From IMG/VR virus record IMGVR_UViG_3300030104_000578, positions 1-35,108 of that record: DNA of 35,108 nt; one strand, given 5' to 3'. The notes under the pieces are model-generated. The model searched no databases. It saw nothing but the letters and a program-made list of their open reading frames with translations, and was not told where the DNA came from. Every line of letters starts with the position of its first letter. The stretch's first letter is position 1. Positions 1-7,779 of the stretch are shown here, in pieces. Position numbers and translations under genes: made by a program. Origin of the DNA: a virus.

Positions 1-356
1 TCACTGATGCCACCGTTGCCACCGTCACCGTTTCCGTCACCGTTTCCGTCACCGTTTCCGTCACCGTTGCCGTCGTTGTCGTCTGGACCCCCGCCTCCTG
101 AGTTGTCCTTACGACGATCGGGGGGCGCAAACTGCGGGTTCACTGGGTGGACTACTTGATTCGGCTTTATAGCGGACGGCTGCGGAGGCTGCTCTTCTCC
201 GATCGTCGTCGTGCATTGCTTGAAGTTCTTCCCTACGCGCTGATTGCATGAGGGAGACATCTGTACGCCCGTCTTCTTCTTCTTAGAGTCGCAGTCTCCG
301 CAATCACCCCAGCCACAATCGCATCCGCTCTTCTTTTTCTTTCCAACTCGCTTCAT
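1..356 (-). CDS. Partial hypothetical protein, Cys/Lys-rich N-terminus with GNGD repeats
   Basis: The frame opens with ATG at 356, overlapping the TGA of the upstream gene (TGATG), and stays open to the window edge, so the C-terminus is missing; 118 codons are visible. The N-terminus is basic and holds four clustered cysteines (KKKKSGCDCGWGDCGDCDSKKKK), followed by further cysteines, a Pro/Gln-rich linker and a run of Gly-Asn-Gly-Asp tetrapeptides encoded by a 12-bp tandem repeat. I do not recognise a family. The Cys cluster could bind metal, and the acidic DGNGDG run resembles calcium-loop sequence, but both are inference. In T7 order it sits where small lysis and packaging genes precede the large terminase. 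Confidence 0.7.
   Translation of the reverse strand, partial: MKRVGKKKKSGCDCGWGDCGDCDSKKKKTGVQMSPSCNQRVGKNFKQCTTTIGEEQPPQPSAIKPNQVVHPVNPQFAPPDRRKDNSGGGGPDDNDGNGDGNGDGNGDGNGDGGNGGIS
12..74. repeat. 12-bp tandem repeat inside the partial gene
   Basis: ACCGTTTCCGTC is repeated perfectly at 27-38, 39-50 and 51-62, followed by a copy with one mismatch at 63-74; related degenerate units lie at 12-26. On the coding strand it reads as Gly-Asp-Gly-Asn repeats, so copy number can change without breaking the frame. Confidence 0.9.
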
Positions 357-562
357 CACGCTACCTCCGTGTCAACGTTAAACGGAAGCGTCTTAGCCAA
401 GTTGTTCAACGGCTCGCTTGCTTCCAATGTCGCGTCAATGCCGTTGTCTTTAAGAAATGCGCGAGCGACACTAAGCTCTGCGGCTGTCGCTTCGCCTGAC
501 TGAATCTTATGCAGAAGGTCTTCTGCGAGGTGCTTATGCAGCTTTTCGAGGATGTCGTTCAT
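356..562 (-). CDS. Putative small terminase subunit (DNA maturase A-like)
   Basis: This 68-residue, mostly helical acidic protein contains a segment reading LLHKIQSGEATAAELSVARA followed by FLKDNGIDA. I associate this type of sequence with small terminase-type proteins of T7-like and marine podophages. The position after tail fibre and holin-like genes agrees with gene 18 of T7, which is 89 residues. Its product would recognise the DNA concatemer and hand it to the large terminase, which is not in the window. The start at 562 overlaps the end of the holin-like gene by 4 nt (ATGA), indicating translational coupling. Similarity to T7 gp18 itself is weak, so the assignment rests on motif memory and position. 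Confidence 0.5.
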   Translation of the reverse strand: MNDILEKLHKHLAEDLLHKIQSGEATAAELSVARAFLKDNGIDATLEASEPLNNLAKTLPFNVDTEVA

Positions 563-774
563 GACCCCTGACTCCCTACGTAGTTAATGACAAACCCCGC
601 AACAGCACCCGCTGTCGCAGCTACGCCCAGCAGCCAAGACTTCGACTGCTCAAGCTCCCGAAGCCGCTTGTCGTGCCTGTCCAGTTCCTCGTCATGGATA
701 GCTTGTCGTGCGATAAGCGCATCGACTTTCCCTTCAAGACGGCCAAGAGCGATCAGTATCTCGTTATCCATCAA
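559..774 (-). CDS. Holin-like protein: coiled coil plus one C-terminal membrane segment
   Basis: The protein has 71 residues. Residues 1-45 form a charged heptad-like helix (LEGKVDALIARQAIHDEELD), followed by a single hydrophobic segment (WLLGVAATAGAVAGFVINYV) and a short tail. This architecture resembles XhlA-type haemolysin/holin accessory proteins, and the position between tail fibre and small terminase is that of T7 gene 17.5 (holin). Start at 774 (MM) overlaps the preceding gene's stop by 4 nt. A role in inner-membrane permeabilisation at lysis is inferred from topology and location. Confidence 0.55.
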   Translation of the reverse strand: MMDNEILIALGRLEGKVDALIARQAIHDEELDRHDKRLRELEQSKSWLLGVAATAGAVAGFVINYVGSQGS

Positions 775-1394
775 GTTGCCCCGAGCCTCGTGAATGTCAA
801 GTACGTAAGGTTGAACGTTGAGTTGCCTTTCAGGTCCGCTCCTGAGTTACCCGCAGACAGCTTGACCTTGATCTTGTTGTCGCTGACGTTTGTCACGTCA
901 ATCATAGACGACATACAGAGTGTATCGTTTGTCCCTGCCGTTCCCACGGATCCCCAGCTTTGAGCGATCCTGACTTCGGTGCTGCCGCCAGATCCCGTAG
1001 TCGCAAACAAGTCTGCGGCAATCACGGCAACATCTCCGCTGTTCTTAGTGACTCGTCCATGGAACTCAACCAGCCACTTACCTGTCGCAGGAAACGTGAA
1101 CGTGCCGCTGGACTGAGTCAGGTTTGTTCCAACGCCCGTTCCTTGGACAGACGTGTCCGCCTCTTCCCACGTGTTCGCAACGACCGCTTCGGATGTTCCG
1201 ATCGCAAAGTCAACCGTAAGCCTCCACTGGCTGACGTAAGTCGGAAGATAGTGATCGTCAAGGTTTCCGTCAGAGTTGAGGATTGCGACTTTGTTCGCGG
1301 AACCGGACCCCGGCTTTGTTGACGGGTCTGCTGCCGCTTTCTCCGTAGAGACAACGACACCATCAGTCATTCCTGATGTTACTTTAGTTACCAT
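771..1394 (-). CDS. Fibre-like virion protein with C1q/TNF-like beta domain
   Basis: The 207-residue protein begins with a short Ser/Gly-rich region containing AILNSDGNLDDHYLP, a type of linker seen at the start of fibre tips. The rest is beta-rich, with SGTFTFPATGKWLVEFHGRV resembling the G-x-[YF]-x-F-x(3)-G-x-[YW] core of C1q/TNF-like jelly rolls used as phage receptor-binding modules. It directly follows the main tail fibre gene in a separate frame, with Shine-Dalgarno AGGAGGGG before ATG 1394. It is probably an accessory fibre tip or adhesin. The fold is judged by eye only. Confidence 0.5.
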   Translation of the reverse strand: MVTKVTSGMTDGVVVSTEKAAADPSTKPGSGSANKVAILNSDGNLDDHYLPTYVSQWRLTVDFAIGTSEAVVANTWEEADTSVQGTGVGTNLTQSSGTFTFPATGKWLVEFHGRVTKNSGDVAVIAADLFATTGSGGSTEVRIAQSWGSVGTAGTNDTLCMSSMIDVTNVSDNKIKVKLSAGNSGADLKGNSTFNLTYLTFTRLGAT

Positions 1395-1405
1395 GCTGCC
1401 CCTCC

Positions 1406-3457
1406 TTATTGAGCGATTTCTGTTGCTACAAGTGTGACTGGGCCACGTTCGGTCCCATTATCGCCGTCGCCCCCGCGCCCCCTGCCTACCCCCGTCGTCC
1501 CTTGCGAACCGCCATCGGCTCCGGAGGCACCGTGGATGAAGACGAGCTTGTAAGTTATTTGGCTTGTTGTGGCTGGAGAGTCAACGTACGTAAAGCTATA
1601 AAACTGAGGCGTGCTTTCATCTCGGTCAGTGTCGTCAGCGTCATGGACCCCCGGTATGATGCAGTGAAGGTTGTTCATAGATTCTTCGTTTGGGGCGGTT
1701 GCCCCTGTGCCCCAAGGCTGCGTACTCGTGTTGTGAGCGCACCAGAATTTAGACCCCCCTACGGTCCTTTCAAGCTCAATACCTATGTTGTGGCTGCGAA
1801 GACCAAGTATTCCGGTGAAATCAATTTTGATTACGCTGTTTGATCTTTTAGGCGTAATGACCACTTGAACTGCTTCATTAGCATCGTACTCCATCGTATA
1901 GCCATTATACTGGTTCGCCCCGGTCATAATGTAGCCTTCAAAGTCCGCCGGAGTTCTAAAAAACTGCGTCTGGACAGTGGAGCCGGGATAGATAACGGAG
2001 CTTCCTGATCCGCCTTCGACCTGAACGAAGCTGCTGTTTATGTTGACGTTTCCTGTGCTAACCAGCGGGTTGTTGCTACCCAGCGCGAGTGTTCCGCTTC
2101 CGGATACGACGGTAGCCCCAGTGATGTTCGTGGTCCCGTTCAGGTTCGCAGTCGTCCCTCCGGACATCGTCAAGGAACCCGCAGTTACGGACAGACCCGC
2201 AGGGGTCGAGATCAACCCCGTGTTCGTCAGCGTCCCCGAGTTTGCGATGTTTCCCGTGTTCACGAGGCTGCCCGCGTAGTTCACGTAGAACAGGCTGCTG
2301 CCGTTCCTTTGAACGTCCACAGCTTTCGTGCTGTCCGAAGTTGCTGACTGACCCGACACAAGGATCTGACCGTAGTCGTCGTTAGCACTCCCGTTTCTGT
2401 CTTGCCGGATTTCGACACCCGCCGTGTTCCCCGTGCTGTAGTCTCCGACTTCGACCGCGTTCTCCGTAGAAGAGCTTCGGATCTCAGTCTGATTAGCGGC
2501 GGTTCCAACAGCCGTACCGACTTGGAACTTTCCGTCATGCGTAAACGCGGCTTGATTGACAGCGGTAGAACTCTGGACTTCCATCGTGTTCTGGCTAGTG
2601 ACGCCGCCACCCTGCTGAACCTTCATAGCCGGGGCCGCATCGCTGGAAATGAACGGGGCTACCGCTTGGTTTCTTGAGACGCCGAAGTTCCTGACCTGCA
2701 CCTTTTCTGAGTCAGCGATGCTGACCTGACCCAGCAACGTGAGTCGGACGCTGTCATTCGCGTTCTGCGTGATTGTGTAGTCGTCTGCCGGGTGCTGGAG
2801 AACGCCGCCGACTTCCACGAGGAACGTGTTAGCTTCCAGAGATGCGGGGGCTACAGGAAAATCGTAGTACGCATCAGGATCGGATTCAGTGAAATCAGAC
2901 CCAGTCAAAGACCACGATTCCGGACTTGTCAGGCTTTCCAAAGATCCGCCAAGAATTGCCATTGCGTCGTCAACAAACTGCATTGTCGCAACGTGGTGGC
3001 CGACAACCGGAGTGGCTACGTTCTTAATGATCCGACCGCCAGCGTCGTACCTGTCGTCTGTGTCCACAGGAAGAGAGCCTACGCCCTTGTCCTCCTGCTC
3101 TTGGAGACTGAACAGCAACTGCTTGGCTTGGGAGTTCAGGTCGCTCGCCTTCAGGACCGACCCGTCGTTGAACGTCCGCGTCAAGTCGTCGATCGGAGTC
3201 GTTCTTGCAATACGAACTTTGTCCCCGGCCTGCACCGCATACACAGACCCGCCGGATCCGTATTTGTCCGAATCAATCGTTACGGTCAAGCTCGGAGTCT
3301 CAGAGACCGTGATATCCGCAGCAGCAACCGTGTACACGGTCCCCCCAGCAGACGTAATAGCCACGCCGAGGTGCGACGTAAGCAAGTAGTCCAGAGTGAC
3401 GGAAGACCATACGGTCTGACCCGCCGTAGCCGTATAGTCGATGTAACTATTGGGCAT
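1406..3457 (-). CDS. Tail fibre protein (T7 gp17-type N-terminus)
   Basis: A 683-residue trimeric-fibre candidate. Residues 1 to about 150 match the T7 gp17 N-terminal virion-attachment domain: MPNSYIDYTATAGQTVW, then an 'I.RTTPIDDLTRTFNDGSVLKASDLN' type segment, then QLLFSLQEQED. The middle is Gly/Ser/Thr/Asn-rich low complexity with repeated 'LTNTG', 'VNTGN' and 'NINS' strands typical of beta-helical shafts. The C-terminal about 180 residues form a distinct beta domain ending in a Gly-rich patch, likely the receptor-binding tip. T7 gp17 is 553 residues; similarity is confined to the N-terminus, as expected when tips diversify. Shine-Dalgarno AGGAGG lies just before ATG 3457, 11 nt after the gp16-like gene. 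Confidence 0.9.
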   Translation of the reverse strand: MPNSYIDYTATAGQTVWSSVTLDYLLTSHLGVAITSAGGTVYTVAAADITVSETPSLTVTIDSDKYGSGGSVYAVQAGDKVRIARTTPIDDLTRTFNDGSVLKASDLNSQAKQLLFSLQEQEDKGVGSLPVDTDDRYDAGGRIIKNVATPVVGHHVATMQFVDDAMAILGGSLESLTSPESWSLTGSDFTESDPDAYYDFPVAPASLEANTFLVEVGGVLQHPADDYTITQNANDSVRLTLLGQVSIADSEKVQVRNFGVSRNQAVAPFISSDAAPAMKVQQGGGVTSQNTMEVQSSTAVNQAAFTHDGKFQVGTAVGTAANQTEIRSSSTENAVEVGDYSTGNTAGVEIRQDRNGSANDDYGQILVSGQSATSDSTKAVDVQRNGSSLFYVNYAGSLVNTGNIANSGTLTNTGLISTPAGLSVTAGSLTMSGGTTANLNGTTNITGATVVSGSGTLALGSNNPLVSTGNVNINSSFVQVEGGSGSSVIYPGSTVQTQFFRTPADFEGYIMTGANQYNGYTMEYDANEAVQVVITPKRSNSVIKIDFTGILGLRSHNIGIELERTVGGSKFWCAHNTSTQPWGTGATAPNEESMNNLHCIIPGVHDADDTDRDESTPQFYSFTYVDSPATTSQITYKLVFIHGASGADGGSQGTTGVGRGRGGDGDNGTERGPVTLVATEIAQ

Positions 3458-3468
3458 AGGTCCTCCTA

Positions 3469-6400
3469 TTAATCACGGTCAGGTAGACCCGTGTAGTTAG
3501 AGACAAGTGAATCCATCGCCTGCGACACTACAGGCACTCTAGTGAACCAGAGAAGTCTCGTGATATCTCTGATGTCTTTCGTCGTCCATTCATCTTCTGA
3601 GAACATGTTGGCTCCGATCTCTCCGGATACGCCCAAAATTTGTTTCAGTACTCCGCCCGGAACCGTGCCGTCAAAGACACCCGTTCCGAACCCCGTAGTT
3701 CTTTTCGAGGCTCCGAACGGCGCAGTATGGCCTGCCCAGCTAAATCCGGAGTCAATAAGCATTGGGAAGATAGAAGAGTAGCTAGACCGCATGATGCCTG
3801 ACTTCAGCATATTAGAGGAGCTGAGCTGCTCTTCAAAGTAGGCCGCTCTTTCTTCTTCTGGACGAGAGAACGACCTTCCGTAAGTCAGGAGCGTGTACCC
3901 AAGTGCGCCCAGACCGATCGACCCGATCAGGTTCGCGGCTTCCTTAGCATCTGCTCTAGCGATTCCGGCGGCAACCTGCTTGCCTCTTGAGGCCATCATG
4001 AAGACGCGGTACTGAGTGAACATCTTGACTACAGGCCCCTTGTTCATCCAGAGCGGCATCTCCCCGAGGCTCTGCCTTTGGACGGACATGTCCACGCCTT
4101 TTCGGATTGCAAGGGCCAGCATGTCGTAAGCGTGTTGATCTCCGATCTTGTCGAAATCAATGTCCATTACCTTATAGTTACCGAATAGGCCCTTCTTGAC
4201 GGTAACAACGTCGTCGCTTGCCAGAGCCTTGAAAATCCGGGTCGCTTCCTGCTCACTAAGGCCAAGCTCCATGAACCGCTGCTTACCGTTGTTCCAGAAG
4301 CTCTGCTGTAGGACGGGCTTGCCCTCCTTCATCCTGTACGCTTCGTTGACGAACTTCTGGAAGTAAGCCTTGGTTCCCCAGCGTCTTAAGAACGTATCCA
4401 TCGGGATAACACCCAGCGGATTCAGGAGAGCCACTGATCGGCCCATATCCAACGCCTTTCCGAAGATGCTGGTGGAACCCTTATCGATTCCCATGTCATC
4501 CAGTCGCCTGAGGACGTGTTCGCCTCGGATGTAGTCGCCCCCGCATCCTACGAACGTCTCCAGCTCAGCAGCTACGTTATCCAGCAATCGACCAGACTCT
4601 CCTCGAAGCGGTTTTTCTCCACGGAGGCCCATCAGGAAGATGTTCGCAATGTCCTTGATCGCAGGTAGCGCAGTAAGAGAGTTTCGGAATCCGGGCTTAA
4701 CAAGGTTACTAGCTATTTCAGGGAGCTGAGCGATGCCCAAAGCCTGACCGTATATGCCCTGTGCAAACGACTGGGTGCCGATGACGAACTTAAGGGTTCC
4801 TTCACTGGCTTCCCACAGCCTCATGCCGCTTACGCGGCGGTACGCCATTTCAAACGCTTTCTCTGCGTATTCACGATCAGCAGTGTTATCAATTCCTTTT
4901 GCGGCCTGAGCAGCAAACGTGTTTACGCCGACGTTCTCCCAGCTAGAGTCTCCGGTCTCTCTTGCCAGAGCTTTCAAAGCCTTCCGCATTTCCGTCGCAC
5001 CGAAGACTTGATGGGCGTACGCAGAAGTAACTGCCGCGATGTCTCTGTTAAACAGATCGTCGATGTGGACAGCTACGCCGTCGATCGTCGTCTCGAAGTT
5101 CTCATCAAGCTCGTATCGATGCTTCTGGAATCCTCGGAGATGAGGCTCTTCTGATTGTCCGACGACAGCACTTAGAATGTCATCGACAACAGACTCGTCC
5201 AGACCCGCCTCTTCAGCCTCAGCCGCGATCTTAGACCGGAGGTCGTCGATGTTCTTAAGAGTCGATTTCAAGTCCCTGTAGTTCTTAGGGTTAGTACCGA
5301 ACCCGACAATGTTGTCGGCAGCAATCTTTGCCGCTTTTTCGTTGAACTTGACACCAGCCTTGGTTGCCGCGCTTTCCAAGGACAGGAATACGAGCTTCTT
5401 AAGGTTTGCCCTTCCCTTAGCCCCGCCGCCCAGCCTGTTGATCATCTCACTGAAGCCGGTCGGCTTGTATACACGCTTGAAGAACGTCTTCGGATCTGGA
5501 ACGTTGTCACTAAGCATCCCGTTCTTCTGCGCGTAGTTCAGGATCTTTCCGTAGAACGTCCGCAGACCCTTGACACCCTGAGCGATTGCTTCGTTATCGA
5601 AGACTTCATCTCCGCTAGTCAGCGCACGTACGACGGCCTTATCGAAGTCGCCCTTGGTCCCTCCGCTTTCAACAAACTTCCTACGGGCAGCAAAGAGAGA
5701 CTGATTAAGCTCCGTAATCATGTTCTCCGTGTTCTCTCGGACAATCGAGTAGACGTTGACCGCAGATCCTGTACGTCCTTCAAGGAACATGTCCGCGATC
5801 AGGCGATGTACGTCTGACTCTCCTTCCATGCGGACAAGCCGAGAATGGGCAGGGGTAAAGATGTTGTTCAGCCACCTACCGATGGGACCCAAAGGCATTC
5901 CAACGGTCCCGTCTGCGAGCAAAGCAGCTTTTTCTCGCTTACTTTTAGCACCCCCGACAGTTCTTCGGCCCTGCGCCGCCGCTTTCTTAATGACGGCGAC
6001 AAGGTCATCTTCTTCAATGTCGATGATTCTGGATCCGCCCAGCCCCGGACCTCTAGCTACTTCTCTGCCGTCAATAACCAGAATGTCATCATCCGTGTCC
6101 GCAAGAGGGTGAGGATCTGATTCAGCCTTCTTCTTACCCTTGGGAGTGTCCGGCTTCGGCTCGCCCTTCATCATTCCTCTTGGTCCGACAGCTACTGTGC
6201 CTGTCTTCTTATCAAGAAGCATACGGATCGGGACTTCTTCGTAGTCTCCCATCGTCCTGCCGAGCATGGACTCTGCGTCAATATCCAGCGTTCCGCCTTT
6301 GACACCCTGCTTGTACACGTCAAGTTCTTTGGCCGCTTTCCTGAGTTGCTTCCCCAGCTCCTCCGGGTTCTCAATGCCCATCTCTTCCAAAGCAGATATC

Positions 6401-7779
6401 AGTCGATCTCTTTCGACCATGTCCGTTTTCTTAGTGACGTTACCCCCCAGCTTCCACAACGCTTTCTCCGCATTCGTCGCAAATGCGAGCTTAAACTTGA
6501 TCCTTTTGCCGTCCACGACCTTACTGATCGTAGATCCGACTTTTACAGGGATCCGTGCCATCTTTCTTCGGACCCTGCGTGTGCCTGTTTGACCCTGACG
6601 ACGTGCTTCCTGAACGATCCGGTTTCTTAGACCTTTAACAGTGTCTGTCTGGTCTACGGCAAGACCCAGCTTCTTGGCTACTACTCGCAGCTCATCGATG
6701 CTCTTCATTTTGCCGACAGACTCTACAAGCGCGTTCACGGCTTCAGTAGGTGTCGGAGCTTCGGCTCTCCGTGCTTCCATGACCGCAACCCTGAGGTCTT
6801 CTTTAGCCGCTCTGCGTTCGTCGCCCTTCTTCTTTTTGTAACGAGTACGGCCTGCGATACCCAGCCTACGAGCTTCAGCGTCCAACGCTTTGTCGCTCAG
6901 CTTGATCGTGTCATCAGCAATTTCGTCGTCGGACAAGACACGAACTCTGTTGTCGCGTCGAGAAAGAGCGGATGCTCCTTCCGTATCTCCGGCTTTTGCG
7001 GCTACGGAAGCGGCTTCCTCATTTACTGAGTCCTTAATCGCCTTGTTTAATGGTGCTTTGAGACCAGTAAGTCCGGGGAACGCCGCTCCGATACCTCCTC
7101 CCAAGGCTCCTGATGCGCCAAGGGCAATCAACAAGTCCGTATTTGTAAGGCTTTTATCGGCCTCTTTACGGACAAGTTCAAGAGGAACGTCAATGGTCAA
7201 AGACGCGACGCCCGCCCTAAGTGCGCCCCGTATTCTTCTGAACCTAGCCGCTGTTGTCGCCGTACCGGCCAGCACAGACCCTACAGGGCCACCTACTGCT
7301 GTGCCTGCGATACCGGCTCCCAGACCAAGAGCGACCGCTTCGGATCCTGACCCAAACATGACCGCACCAAATCCGACAGCAGCCCCAAGTCCCCCGCCTG
7401 AGAACATCTCCTGTCGTTTACGGAGCGCAGTCCGCACGTCATCTACTTCATGGAGAAACTCAAGAAAGCTCAGGGGTTCATCGTCAATGATGTTTTGACG
7501 GATCTCTGGAGAGAAGTCAGCCATATACTTCTCAGCCATCTCGTCAGTCAGCTCAAATGCAGGATCAGGAGTGAACGAGGGTCCGAACCAGTCTCGCGCA
7601 AGCTCACCAGTAACGGTCTCGTATGTGAAAGCAGTGCCGATCCGCTCCAACACGCCGGGGACTTGCGGTTCGTACGCCTGTTGAAGCTCCCGCCTCGTGA
7701 CAAACTCAGGAGCCTCTCGGTTAATGCTGAAGAGAGACTGGGGTCCCGTGATTAGTCCCGTGTTCTGTTCGTCAGTCAT
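3469..7779 (-). CDS. Internal virion protein D (gp16-like ejection protein)
   Basis: At 1436 residues this is the largest protein in the window and lies exactly where T7 gene 16 (1318 residues) lies. gp16 homologues are ejected into the cell envelope to form a DNA-translocation channel. Residues about 130-180 and 215-240 are Gly/Ala-rich and hydrophobic (GAAVGFGAVMFG, ALGLGAGIAGTAVGGPVGSV), compatible with membrane insertion. The N-terminal lytic transglycosylase domain of T7 gp16 is not visible. Residues about 290-480 contain short helix-extended-helix-like Lys/Arg-rich segments, e.g. ELRVVAKKLGLAVDQTDTVK, resembling SAP/Rho-N-type nucleic-acid-binding motifs. ATG 7779 overlaps the previous stop (TAATG). 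Confidence 0.85.
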   Translation of the reverse strand: MTDEQNTGLITGPQSLFSINREAPEFVTRRELQQAYEPQVPGVLERIGTAFTYETVTGELARDWFGPSFTPDPAFELTDEMAEKYMADFSPEIRQNIIDDEPLSFLEFLHEVDDVRTALRKRQEMFSGGGLGAAVGFGAVMFGSGSEAVALGLGAGIAGTAVGGPVGSVLAGTATTAARFRRIRGALRAGVASLTIDVPLELVRKEADKSLTNTDLLIALGASGALGGGIGAAFPGLTGLKAPLNKAIKDSVNEEAASVAAKAGDTEGASALSRRDNRVRVLSDDEIADDTIKLSDKALDAEARRLGIAGRTRYKKKKGDERRAAKEDLRVAVMEARRAEAPTPTEAVNALVESVGKMKSIDELRVVAKKLGLAVDQTDTVKGLRNRIVQEARRQGQTGTRRVRRKMARIPVKVGSTISKVVDGKRIKFKLAFATNAEKALWKLGGNVTKKTDMVERDRLISALEEMGIENPEELGKQLRKAAKELDVYKQGVKGGTLDIDAESMLGRTMGDYEEVPIRMLLDKKTGTVAVGPRGMMKGEPKPDTPKGKKKAESDPHPLADTDDDILVIDGREVARGPGLGGSRIIDIEEDDLVAVIKKAAAQGRRTVGGAKSKREKAALLADGTVGMPLGPIGRWLNNIFTPAHSRLVRMEGESDVHRLIADMFLEGRTGSAVNVYSIVRENTENMITELNQSLFAARRKFVESGGTKGDFDKAVVRALTSGDEVFDNEAIAQGVKGLRTFYGKILNYAQKNGMLSDNVPDPKTFFKRVYKPTGFSEMINRLGGGAKGRANLKKLVFLSLESAATKAGVKFNEKAAKIAADNIVGFGTNPKNYRDLKSTLKNIDDLRSKIAAEAEEAGLDESVVDDILSAVVGQSEEPHLRGFQKHRYELDENFETTIDGVAVHIDDLFNRDIAAVTSAYAHQVFGATEMRKALKALARETGDSSWENVGVNTFAAQAAKGIDNTADREYAEKAFEMAYRRVSGMRLWEASEGTLKFVIGTQSFAQGIYGQALGIAQLPEIASNLVKPGFRNSLTALPAIKDIANIFLMGLRGEKPLRGESGRLLDNVAAELETFVGCGGDYIRGEHVLRRLDDMGIDKGSTSIFGKALDMGRSVALLNPLGVIPMDTFLRRWGTKAYFQKFVNEAYRMKEGKPVLQQSFWNNGKQRFMELGLSEQEATRIFKALASDDVVTVKKGLFGNYKVMDIDFDKIGDQHAYDMLALAIRKGVDMSVQRQSLGEMPLWMNKGPVVKMFTQYRVFMMASRGKQVAAGIARADAKEAANLIGSIGLGALGYTLLTYGRSFSRPEEERAAYFEEQLSSSNMLKSGIMRSSYSSIFPMLIDSGFSWAGHTAPFGASKRTTGFGTGVFDGTVPGGVLKQILGVSGEIGANMFSEDEWTTKDIRDITRLLWFTRVPVVSQAMDSLVSNYTGLPDRD

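Noticed and set aside
2792-3472. Plus-strand ORFs of 166 and 226 codons opposite the tail fibre gene
   Set aside because: They overlap each other and the gp17-like domain; composition is typical of antisense reading of a high-GC gene.
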